A stretch of DNA of 64,000 nucleotides from NCBI GenBank assembly GCA_019055375.1, contig JAHQIW010000607.1, positions 90,271 through 154,270 of the forward strand, read 5' to 3'. Of the stretch, positions 1 through 44,900 are shown piece by piece. The position numbers and the translations under genes were made by a program. The stretch's first letter is position 1, and each line of letters starts with the position of its first letter. The stretch is from Parelaphostrongylus tenuis (taxonomy: Eukaryota > Nematoda > Chromadorea > Rhabditida > Metastrongylidae). A model generated the notes under the pieces. That model was not told the origin of the DNA. It saw only the letters and a list, made by a program, of their open reading frames with translations, and did not search any database.

Positions 1-142
1 TAGCATTATGTGAGACGAAGTGTTCAAGACGATCAACAATTCATCACACATTCATTTGGTACCAAAATGATGGCGCGTAAAGAGCGCGATAATTGCCGCA
101 GTTGTTGAAAAACTGTGAGCTGATTTCGACTTGACCTACAAA

Positions 143-992
143 AAAAGGTTCTTTTTGTTAAAAGGGAACAAATAAAAAAAACAACCTCATTTGTTGGTAA
201 GGAAGTTTTCATAGGAGTGTTGGTAACCATTCGAAAGTTGAGATTTCTGGCCACAGTCCCACGTTGCCAGTTTCTCAAAGCACCATTTTATAACGCTGTA
301 AACTCCTCACAAAACAAGCACATATATCTCATCGGACAGAGATTTTTCTCTGAACTATTAGTGATCATAAGATAGCGTGGTTCTTTGTGATGTCAATGCT
401 GTCCTTACTACCCTGCAAACACTGTTTCATCGCAACGCAGCCACGTAAAATAAGTTGTATTCTATGCGTGAAAAAGGACCAGTCTGGCCAAATCACTTCG
501 CGGTGAGTGTGGCGGCCATGTGGACTACTGACGCGATATTTCTCTAAGCGTTCGTAGGCTCGAAAATCGATGATCGCGTCACAGCTCACTGATGCCGCAG
601 CCAGCGCCCACGTGAATTCGGGCAGGACCCCGTTGCTCCGTGGGCATTCGACTTATTACCCGCTGCGTTGCAGCTTATTTCACCTGCTGCGTTTCAGATA
701 AACGGTTTTTTTTCAGTAAATAAGCAAAGCCTTGAAATCAAAAACGATTACGCTATCAAATGATTACTGATAAATTAAAGAAAGGGCTCCATCCTGCAAA
801 AAATATGTGTGTCTGAAGTCAAGAAATCTCCTACTTTAACAATGCCAAAATAAGTCTTTTTCGAAAACCGGCGACGTGAACCTGTAGCCTCAAGTCTCAG
901 CTTTCGAATGCTACCAACACTCCTATGAAGCTCCTTTTCAGCAAATCAGATCGGTTTTTTATTTGTTCCCTCCTAATCAGAAAGAACCGAAA
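143..992. repeat. Foldback element, large family (long inverted arms, no transposase)
   Basis: About 130 bases at 143-280 are repeated in inverted orientation at 855-992. Shared blocks include GGGAACAAATAAAAAA, CATAGGAGTGTTGGTA and CATTCGAAAG. The 570-base centre has no coding signal. Related copies lie at 33446-34200 and 52305-53165, with fragments near 13500, 19230, 26060 and 59140. No transposase gene was seen. The target-site duplication was not defined. Confidence 0.75.
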
Positions 993-1067
993 AATAATAT
1001 CTTATCATATTTGACTGTTTTTTCCAGATATCGCTCAAAACTATGTAGTTTTACAACGTATTTTTTT

Positions 1068-1266
1068 AGGCCTTTAGAGGTGTTTTATAAGCACTTATAG
1101 AATGCAATGCACGTGTTTCGGCCTTGCAGGCTCGTCAAATGCCGGTGCCTTTCGTCTGAGCCAATCTCTTCAGGGCAGAACACCCTTACATAAAGGATCG
1201 GGCTGCAAGGCTGAAGCATGTATATTGCACTGTTTAAGTGCCTATGATAGGCCTGGTGAAAGTCTT
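1068..1266. repeat. Short foldback element, hammerhead family 1 (deletion derivative)
   Basis: The arm at 1068-1130 (AGGCCTTTAGAGG ... CACGTGTTTCGGCCTTGCAG) returns inverted at 1203-1266. The left arm, read on the minus strand, has the GCC-TGCAA-GGC hairpin followed by GAAAC, with TTGACGA in place of CTGANGA. It is therefore a decayed member of the ribozyme-bearing family described in the findings. Confidence 0.6.
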
Positions 1267-2526
1267 AAAAAATACATTGTCAGAAAATATTCACACGAGC
1301 CGCCATCATAGCTTATTGTGCGGATCCAAGCACTTCTTCCATCCAATTTATTTCCGCCCGTTCATCCTCCACGGAGGCCTTCGAATATTTCATATGTTTG
1401 CATCGGCTATAGCCTGAGAATTTCGCCTTCTTTTTATGTGTCATAGAATGCTTGTCGAAACTATTCTCCTATCAATCCTGGAGGTAACCAGGCTAGAGCG
1501 TTCGTTAACCGATTATTGCAAGAGAGTGTTGGAGCAAAGGATCTAATCGGCGACTCGCTTATCAATTTGATTTGATACACGAATCACTAATCACTGCACC
1601 ACCTCTGCTCCAAAGCAGTATATACATATAAGAAATTGAGCATGTTGATTGCATATAAAAGGTTAGAAAGGCGCCATTCGTGAAAAGAAATTTTCGCGGA
1701 GCACCAGAAAATCAGCTTGGCCGTATTTGCAGCTGCCACGTCCGAGTACAGTCGTTTCTGCAACGCAGAAACAAATTGTTCGTATTCGATTAGGCTAGAC
1801 ACAAAAAGGAATTTCGTATGGAACTCACTAAACAACAAATAAATGGATATTAATAAACAAAAAATATCGTAAAATCAGTCACTAAGTGTGTTTTTGCAAT
1901 TTTTCATATTTCGTAGTACTTAGTTCTACAATACTTATATTTTACACAAAAGCACATATCAATTCTATCTGAATTACTTCTTACAATTTTGTTGAAAAAC
2001 AAAAGCGTTGGAAATTCTTCGAATGTAGTTGCTGAAAATATAGAAAAAACCGCTTTATTTTATCGTTTTTCGAGCAATTATTAATCATTCTAACATAGCA
2101 CCTTTCGACAGCATGTACAATACAATAGCACATATAGCTGATATATGAATTGAAACGCACCGAAAGTGAAAAGAAAAAATAACGAAAAAGTTCTATGTGC
2201 GATTCCGTGGAGGCAAATTTTGTGCACCGGCTTTGCATACTGCAAAAGTTGGCGCCGTGTGGAAAAAATGCTTGATTTAGCCTCTGACGTGGCGAGTTTT
2301 GCCTGCTCTTGAGGTTTACTTTTGTAAACGAATCGCTATTCAAAGGAGTTCAACAAAATATCCATTTGCACAACTCTTTCTTTAGAGAGCTAACAATCGG
2401 CTAGGCTGCTTGATTATATTGAAAGTGATGCGTGAAAAAAATGAGCTTCATCTTTGAAACTAGAAAGCAACCATATTTACTATCGCTGGCATTGTGATAA
2501 TTTTGTCCAATTAACTCTCATTTCAG

Positions 2527-36046
<33,520 letters not shown>

Positions 36047-37036
36047 ATCTCAGTGAAAGGACTGTGTTTCCGAACTAATCATCACATTCCTCGATTGATA
36101 CCATTGACATCACCGTCTTGATTTCATGCATTTTCAATTGTTCTTGCTTTTTTCACGTCTTATTCCCGTTTTCCTTCTCTTACTTTTAACCAAGAATGAT
36201 GTTTTTTAATCCAAAATAGAGAAGCTAGCGAAGGCTTTGAATTTCAATGCAAAGCGCAAAGTGATAGGGCTTAGCTTGGCTTAGTCCTTAAGTAGTAGTG
36301 TCTCACATCAAAACATTTTTAACCGGTGTGCTTAGGTGTTTTCACAAGTCGCGGTCCTTATATTTGAAGGTCTTCCTTTCATTTAGAAAGCTTATTGAAT
36401 AGCATTTTACAACTTTGAAACACGACTACTACAATCCCACGAAATCTGTTAGGAATGATGAATCTGCCAAAGAGACGCGCAACCTTTACTTTTTTTTTCT
36501 TTGTTGAAGTGCTGTGAAAGTACTTTTCTCTTGTTTTTACGTTTTTCTTTTTTTAAACGGAAAGTGATTTTCACTTGTAAGTGTATGTAATCGAGATGCC
36601 TCGTTTTTGCCAATATTACAACGTGCTCAATCCTGTACCGTATTTGCTCGGCATCCTGTATTTTGTTTGATTTTACTATCAAGTAAATCGCCACTGAATC
36701 TACCTGTTACATTCCGCTTTTACAGTTCTCCTTGTTCTTTCAAAGATTTGTTTTTCTCTCATCAATTTGTATAGATGTAGAGTTGAATACAAATCAGTAT
36801 ATGTTCAATGTGATATGTCTGGGTCCACGGTGTGCCGTATTTTGACGTCTATTCTGTTTATTGTTTTGATAAAGTTTTCATACCACCATTGAGGCCTTTG
36901 ATGCTCAAAAATAAGTATGTAAGTTTTCACTTATAAAGGTAGTCAGATGCTGGACCAAAAAGCAGTGAAACATGCCTTCTAGTCGACTGTTTTTAAGATA
37001 TCGCTATGAAATTTCAGTAATAGGCTGCGAGAATGC

Positions 37037-37410
37037 TTTGAGCTTTTTTGAGGTTGATACGTCAGTGGCATACCGTACGTTCCGGCAGTATCGCCCACCT
37101 CATCAGAGCCAATACTCCACTAGTCTCTCCTACTGATGATAAGAACTCAGTGTCTCAGTGAAATCGATGTGAATCGAAATTTTCAGCATTTCTTCTTATT
37201 TGTTGGCTTACGGCTACTATCATGTTGAGCACATAGAAATTACCCTTCAATCGCTTGCTTCTGAAAACCGCAGTTTCACTTGTGTTTCACCGAGACACGT
37301 TCCCCGTTCACAATACCAGTAGGGGTGGCTAATGAAGCGCATGGCTTTGATGACGCTGACCATAGTGCCGAAACATACGTAAGCTCAGTGAGGTATAGAC
37401 TTCAAAAGGG
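37037..37410. repeat. Foldback element, hammerhead family 2
   Basis: Left arm TTGAGCTTTTTTGAGGTTG and CGTACGTTCCGGCAGTATCG is inverted in the right arm (AGTGCCGAAACATACGTAAG). Left arm on the minus strand: CTGATGA then GGAAC (core A13 changed). Right arm on the plus strand: TTGATGA then GAAAC. Both copies each carry one core substitution. Confidence 0.65.
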
Positions 37411-38134
37411 ATTAAGACATTGTCGCTGACTATAAAGAACGAGACATTTGTACAGGTACACAGGCACTAGATGTGCTAACAATAAAGTGTCGAAATATGC
37501 AAGTAAACTCTAACACTAATTCAGATCTTCAAACAGATTCTAATCTTTGCTCGAGTAACCTTTTTTTGGTCCAGTCAGATTTGATGCTTTCGTTATTGGG
37601 TAGCACTCAAACCAAAATGTAATCGATCGTATGCCTTGATTGAAATATCAAAAAACTGCGTCTTTTTTTCACCTTCGAGGCAAAACCAATGAAGATTATT
37701 TCTTTTATGACTGAGCTAATCTCAAGGGTGATCGTGGAATACTCGGGTAACCGTTTCGACGTCTTCGTCTTCCTCAGAGCCGATGAATCGGATCGGTCGT
37801 CCCACAGTTAGTCAACCTCGCCTGTGGGTCCTTCTCCGTTATCACTTGAGTCGAATCATCTTCGATGGAGCATCGCATATGGAATTACTGCGATTTTTAT
37901 TAGTTGATAATTAAACTGACTACTGCACAGATTACCCGCAGACACATTAGTTTGGTGCAAAAGTATGGCTGTTTTGGCTTCATAGATTTTTGGTCATGAT
38001 GACTAGGTCGAAAAACATCTTATTGATCGAAAAAAGAACCATTACAATCAACACATTCTTACCAACCGAAAATGACTGTGTCCTTTTCTTTATTTAGAAC
38101 TTGAACAAAGTTCGTACTTCTTTAATGATTTGAT

Positions 38135-38170
38135 GACTAACGTTTCGGCGGCAACGCCTTCGTCAGAGCC
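38135..38170 (-). ncRNA. Hammerhead ribozyme motif (family 3, compact)
   Basis: Minus strand: GGCT, CTGACGA (plus 38160-38166), a stem II hairpin GGCG-TTGC-CGCC, GAAA (plus 38143-38146), CGT, T, AGTC pairing with GGCT (one G-U). Position 7 is C, which hammerheads tolerate. Stem III is only A-U and C-G with no loop, so it could act only as a dimer or with an open stem III. Confidence 0.55.
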
Positions 38171-38236
38171 TTATTTAGAGTTATATGAGAGTGGTCACCA
38201 GTCATGTGTGACACAGTTTGAAAAAGATGGGTTTCT

Positions 38237-38720
38237 TCATATATGTGGCATAGAAAAACGGTTATCCGCTTTTGACGACCTCCTGGAAAGCTTTTTCTGC
38301 AATCCTGTTGGTTGAAGACGCGTTTTGCCGCTGCAAAAACTCATCGAAGTGCTTAAGGAAATGGTAGTCGTGGGCGCGAGGCCGGGCGAATACGGAGGAT
38401 AAGACAAAACTTTGTAGCTCAGTTCGTTTAACTTGTGAAGAGTTTTTTGAGCGATGTGTAGCTGTTGGCTGGCTGCTATCGAACCTCCATTACTTATGCT
38501 CAAAGCCTTTCCGCCTTCTCAAATCATTTTAAATGGTGAACGACACTTGATTAATCGAAGTTGTCTCCTCAACTAGATTTTTTGATCTGCCGCTGTACTG
38601 TACGTTCCTTAGCAGATCCTGGGCCAACTGCGCTGTTGACGGTGCGAGTTGTTCCTGCTTTACGACCCTTTATTTCCACGGCGTGAAGCCGCCATGATAT
38701 TTGCACCACCAATATCCTTT
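38237..38720 (-). pseudogene. Mariner transposase remnant with internal deletion
   Basis: The minus strand shows an N-terminal scrap (KAGTTRTVNSAVGPGSAKER then TVQR), and about 130 bases on, HIAQKTLHKLNELSYKVLSY and PPYSPGLAP, the end of the catalytic core (normally PPYSPDLAP; the Asp is G here). The middle of the gene is gone. Confidence 0.75.
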
Positions 38721-41358
38721 CCACAACATGAAAATGATACAAAACAAATGGCAAGTGAAACTTCGTTACCATAAAATCTTCAAAGCTAAAAATGCGCATT
38801 AGATTAATTTTATAATTATCACATTTATTCAAGAATTCATTACAATATCGACGGCAAATTTGAACAAGCGTAACAACCATTCTGTGTATAGAGATATCAC
38901 CGAGTGACGTTCTTCATTTGAACGGCTCCACAGATGAAGATACGTTTCGGGCTACTACGAGGACTAAGATTACGAGGACGAGAGAATGAGGACATCGACT
39001 TTAAAGAAAACGAAGACGTTGAAACTTTAGCCGATTAAGTATGCTATCAGTCTCGTGCTATTAGCCCAGTCACGTGAGTAACCTATCTTAAAGTGTTTGA
39101 AGTTTGACTACAGTGTGAAGCTTATGATAGAACCTCATAAGGTGAGCTTCCTCTACAGTTTAGATAATTCATGTGAAACCTCCGAAATTTTTCAAAGAGT
39201 TCCGCACTACTTATTGTTCTTTGGAAAGCGTTATTTTTTTGAGAACATTCAGCAACAACAGCAAATATCTGCTCCGAGAATTTCGCAACATAATGGTCAC
39301 TCCTTAGGAGCTTAATAGTCTACAAGCTCTCTGTTTAAGTTGTTCGTCTCCTTTTTATTGATTTGATGGCCGTCATCGAATTGAAACGAATAAACGCAAG
39401 GATGTTACCGAGTGCAATGGAATGCATCCAGTGAACGCTCTAACATCTTCTAAGTAGTCGCAAATTTAGGACTAATCCAAAACACAGAGCGCTCCAGTGT
39501 CCCTACATATGAAGTAAATCTTCGTATCTAAAAAAGGATTTACATTTGAGTTCGCTAACGAATATACACAAGTTTACTTTCCTTCCACTTTAATCCGCTA
39601 TCTGTCACTGGGATGTTCTACGTAACCTCACGGGTAATCTGTTGAAGACCATTTAGTACGGAAGAATAGTGCGAAAATATAGTAAGCGTTGAAGGTAGAA
39701 GGAGAAGAAATCTATATATACGTTAGATTACTGCAGATTTTCACCTTGATTTGACCTTGAGAAGAAAAGCTGAGAAAAGTGACAGCTGGAACACATTTGA
39801 AGTAGTTTTTATGGCACAGCTTAACCGATGTCACTGGATCATAAATGAAAATCCGGCTCCACATCGTGGAATATCCTGATTCTAGTTCTGCGACAAACTA
39901 ATAGAAATGATGTGATTAATGGGATGACAACGTTTCATCGTTCTGTCTCTTCACACCGACAAAATGAATCCTTTTTTGATTCTGTCTTTATATTGAAAAA
40001 ATAATCATTACCTACTTGACTGCAACTGACAGTGATTTTGTTTTTGCACTCTATTCATTTACATCAAAATCCGACTATCGAGGTGACTCTGATCATTGTC
40101 TTCAAATAGATAACAAGCGAAAGTTTTGCTCGCTTAGAAAACAACTTTTCAGCAGCATTCTGTTGTCCAATGCTGCCCGTCCATGTTGCATTTTATCTTG
40201 ACCTTAACTTCATCATCATCGACAGAATTCCAGGTTTTTTTTTTCGGCTTTTTCAAGACTTTCCAGTTTCCATTTCAAAAAATTTCAGTTTTATTGTTTC
40301 GCAAAAGGTTTTTATTCGAAGAATGAAAGAGAATCAAGCTGGTCGCTAGCATATCAATACCTACAATACCAGTTTGTCTTTAATGAGAGTTCTCGGAGAC
40401 GGATCGTACTTTAAAAAAAATTATCTAAATGTACACCATTTATTTTGTCTCCTTTACGAGATGGAAACAAAAATGGGCACATTCATACAGACAACTGAAA
40501 CTAGTGTTCAGTGTGCCACAATATCTTCAATCAAATTTATCGGGACTTAGCGTAAAAATCCAATATCCAGTCTAATGAATAATTTAAGTCTTTCAAGAGA
40601 TCTAATATGGCCAAACTAGTCCAGAATTCCATAAATAAGAGCGACTTGATTTTCGCAAAAAAAGGCGGACAAAATCGCGCGTTTTTGGAAATGAAATATT
40701 TATTCGTTTTTCAAAAATTTTTTTGAAGAACGAAAATGATCAAAAGTTACTAAAAATTACTAGGATCGCTAATAAGTGCTACTTTTCAGCGTAAACCTCT
40801 CTTATCTGTGATTTGCTCCTATCTATGCAATTTTGAGGGATATTATTACATCTCATTGAAAGAATGCTCGGCCACTTTGAAACAGGCTTAATCTATAGAA
40901 AAGTTCTTTTAGTTCTTTCATTTTGCACCTAAGTTGCACTAAACGCAACACTACATGCCATTCAATATATACTTTGATATAAATATGTCAATGTGTAAGA
41001 TTCAAAACAAAAAAAGCCATGAATAACCCAGGATTTCAACCTATGCAATCTAAGGAGAAATGCTTCCAACGTGGCGCTGTAATTCTGACACGCAGAGAAG
41101 AGAGTTTCAATATGAAGTTATTTGACAATCGGTAGAAACTCGACTGACATCGATAGAGCATGCCATATGTTTTATTTTGTTCATTCTACTATTCAAATAT
41201 TTTGTGTGTATTATGTATTTATCAGTTATTTTCTTTTTTTCTCACTTCCCATAGTTTCCTTATTCGACAAAGCCTCTAAAAGGTTTTTAAAGTATACAAT
41301 GAGATGTATTGTATTGACCAATAAATTGTAAAAATAGAAGAAAACTGTGCGTTCATCA

Positions 41359-41470
41359 CTACAGCTGTTCTTTACGAGTCACAGGGACAGCTGTCACTTC
41401 TTGCACTTCTTGGTTTTTCTCCACTGCACTCTGGAAATCATCTTTCAATGTTTCCATCTCAAGTTGATGC
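41359..41470 (-). CDS. Possible terminal exon of an unknown minus-strand gene
   Basis: The minus strand after TGTGAAG at 41471 reads 36 codons, glutamate- and lysine-rich (QLEMETLKDDFQSAVEKNQE ... VPVTRKEQL), then TAG at 41359-41361. Composition and codon choice look coding, and the end could form a helix. Possible upstream pieces on the same strand are near 41590-41710 (SWTERSSKNSPTIEESNREN) and 41695-41875, but no full model could be built and the start of the PEBP gene is only 55 bases from the latter. No family was recognised. Confidence 0.3.
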
Positions 41471-41929
41471 CTTCACAGTGATACTATCGATGAGAACGGC
41501 GTAACATGAGGAAAAAATGAGGAAGTGAAGAGAGCAACAAAGCTTTCGAAGAAGTTCAACAGAGAGAGAGACCTCTCTCATATTGATGGAGTCGATCGCG
41601 GCGACATCCAGCCTGGCGAGCATATGCCGATCCCATCATACCGATTCTCTCTGTTACTCTCCTCTATCGTGGGCGAGTTCTTCGAGCTTCTCTCAGTCCA
41701 ACTCATTCACTAAACCCCACTCCACTTGTTCTTTCACGACAGTCCAATTACAAATTGTTTCTCTCGTCCTACTTTGTCGTGTTTTTTCGGTCTTCTTACT
41801 GAGTTTCCGTTTATTTTGAGCTCTTTTCGAGAAAGTGAAGCTATTTTCAATGGAAAAATTCTTCATAATCACCACAACTCAATAATACGTCGTCAGGAAA
41901 AAAGCAGAATCAACTAGCCACTCATACAG

Positions 41930-44900
41930 ATGGGAGATCTCGCAGCAGCTTTTGCTAATGCCGAACTTACCCCGAGCGTGATACAGAATGCTCCGCAGAA
42001 AAAGCTACATGTGAGTTTTCTTTTGCTTTTTTCGTCCAGTTTACGTATACTGACGACAATGACTTTACGACGGTACGAGGCAAGCAATAGCCTTAATATC
42101 ATACTACATATTTGTGAATCTTACATGCTCTTGAATGTTAAAAGTGACCGTTTTGTAAGCTTCCCATATGATTATCAGATATGACATTACATTAGATCGT
42201 TCCATAAGTTTTGGTATTAAAGCAATAAAAACCAAATTCATTAATCAGAAGTAACTAAAACTTTGTGGCGCTGGCATTGTTCAATTGCGCATTTTCATGC
42301 AAATATTTTGGGGGTACAAGTTGCCTTAATTTGTTTCAAGATGGAGCTGTCTTGAACAAATTCATTGCTACTCATGCACGAATAGCAAGTAGGGAAAAAT
42401 GCTATTGAAGCGGCGCGCAAGATTAATGGAGTTGAGGCGAAGAAACGTCCAATTTACATATACTAACGACAGTGACTGTACGACGGTACGAAATAAACAA
42501 TAGCCTTAATATTCATACTACATATTTGTGAATCTTACATGCTCTTGAGTGTTAAAAATGACCGTTTTGTAAGCTTCTCATATGATTATCAAATATGACT
42601 ACTTTAGGTCGTTCCGTAAGTTTTGGCATTGAAGCAATAGAAACTAAATTCATTACCCAGAAGTAACTAAAATTTCGTGGTGCTGGTATTGTTCAATCGC
42701 GCATTTTCTGCAAACCATTTTGGGGTACAACTTGCCTTGATTTGTTTTAAGATGGAGCTGTCTTAGGAACAAATTAATTGCTACTCATGCACGAATAGCA
42801 AGGAAGTGGCGCGCAAGATTAAGGGAGTTGAGGCGACGATACAATTGTAGAAAGGACGGCTAGGAAGTGGTTCGCGAAGTTCAAAAGTGGAGATAACAGT
42901 CTGGAAGATCAATTGCGCTCAAGCCGTCCACAGGAAGCTCCATTAATCATGCGCGCCGCTTCACTACCACTTTTTCCCACTCGCCATTCGTGCACGAGTA
43001 GCAAGTGAATTTGTTTCCGAGACAGCTCTATCTCAAAGCAAGTGTATGCAATTTGTATATCAAAATGTTCACCAAAAAAAGCGCAACTGGAAGATTTCAA
43101 AATCATGCAACTTTAAGTAGTAACGGTTAATAAATTAAGTATTATTATTTTGTTGCCAGAAGTCATGGAACAACCTAATAATGATATTGTTAATCCCACT
43201 ATAATATTACGATTATCACGATAGTACTGAACTTTGTAGTATATTTATTACTATACTATAAGTGCGTATGTGATTATTGATTGCCACATCCAGCTTCCCG
43301 TACTATCATTATTATTATCAAATACTACATAATTTCTATTTTGTTTCTACATTAGTGTTCTCAACTTATCATAATTAAGTACGCCAATATTACCAGATTT
43401 AGTAATTAATGTCACAAGTTCATATGTGATTATCTATTGAGAGTCGGCTCTTCTCTTTGAATCGTTTATTTCCAGCTAACTTGGGATGGAATACAAGTAG
43501 AACCAGGGATGACGATGTCGACGAGAAATCTGAAGAATGCTCCCCGATTTCATCTTCCTGATGCTGATCCAGAAAGCACTTTTTCACTTGTTATGATAGG
43601 TCAGTCAACCTATTACTTGCGTAGTTTCGCTTGGAGCGAAGATATTGTAAAAGCATTGTAAAGGTCGACTACAACTGTCCCTCGACTAAAACAAATGATT
43701 ATGCTTCACACAGCGACAGCATTTGGACCATTATCATTGAAACAAAATTATCTCCGGTATTGCTGATAGTAACTTTTGCACTTACTCATTTCTTCACGTG
43801 TTGCGCCAAAACCAGCACATCTTTCAATAAGCTCATTGTCTTGCATCCGTCAATTACGAAGGTTCTCAGATTTTTGCGCACGGGCTGGCTAGCATATCAG
43901 AACTTTCTACTTTCTCACAAATCTCGTTAAATTGTAGTCAAGTTCATTTTCATCAGCATTCTACGACAACTCAACTATAACGTTCTTAAGCTTCCACAAC
44001 AAGAAGACCCTGGAGGGATCAGAGAACTGGTCGAACAGTGATGCGATCATTAAAGCGATTTTGCGTGTAATGTTGCATGAAACTTCTAACTACTGCGTTC
44101 ATTGTAATCAACTAGCAACCATAAAACAATAAAATCTCAAAACTTCGCTAAGATAATACCCAGTGATTTCATTTTATTCCTGCCATTTCTTTTTGTTTCA
44201 GTTGTTATTAGGAACGGGTTAGTGTAACAAAGGGGTGATCGGATTCACGGAAAGCGACAACAACAAGTGCAATAAAAAGCAGCAAAACAATAACAACAAC
44301 TGTAGAAACAACAGCAACAACAATTAGAGCAGCAATGACAAAAATACCAGTAGTAGCATCGACAGTTGTAGTATTATTGATAATAAAAGATAAAGCTCTC
44401 GGCGTTGATCAATCTCTGAGGGATGCACCGTGCATTTGCCTTCAATTTTTGACTTCGTTTGAGGTGATTGAATGCATATCTGGCCTTTACAATGACTCGC
44501 GGTAACCTCTCGCTCTACAGAGTCAGTGCTGCTTATGCTCCCAGACCAGTCTGAGACCAGTGTGGTACCAGTTACCGACTGCGGAGGGATGGATGGCTTG
44601 GTGAGCCATGAGCGCGAGATCGCACCATTTACCTCGTGTGCTACGCATAGCAACTCTAACCACTGCGCTGCATGCGCTCTTCATTATTGATAATTTTGAC
44701 AATAATTCAGCAACGATGATAACGGCAACAATAATAGCAGTAAGGCCAACAAATATTTCTTTCTCGTTTATTTCGTTTTGTTTTACATGACCCGTCATCA
44801 CAAATCATTCACGGATCCCAGCAATTCTTACATTGAATTCGTTTCCTCGAATTCATCCTTCACAAAGGCCGCTAAGAATTTCACGTGTTGCCTCGGGTGT

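Larger units (their letters stand above)
1..2526. other. Intron of the P4-ATPase (window opens inside it)
   Basis: No exon of the flippase N-terminus (actuator loop, first two helices) was found here in either strand, so the window starts within an intron. It holds a large foldback element (about 143-992), a small ribozyme-family foldback (1068-1266), and otherwise AT-rich sequence in which no gene or repeat was recognised. The 120-codon minus ORF at 1981-2343 has no recognisable domain and is lysine/phenylalanine/serine rich, as expected from AT-rich DNA. Confidence 0.6.
36047..41929. other. Intergenic region between P4-ATPase and PEBP genes
   Basis: Contains a family-2 foldback (37037-37410), ribozyme-like motifs near 37750 and at 38135-38170, a mariner remnant (38237-38720) and an exon-like minus ORF (41359-41470). 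From 39050 to 41350 no gene or repeat was recognised. Confidence 0.5.

Noticed and set aside
1068..1266. A C/D-box snoRNA, because TGATGA occurs in sister elements.
   Set aside because: No CTGA D box with terminal stem at the right distance; the GAAA and the covarying stem I fit a hammerhead much better.
1981..2343. A 120-codon minus ORF in the first intron.
   Set aside because: Composition typical of AT-rich non-coding DNA and no recognisable motif.
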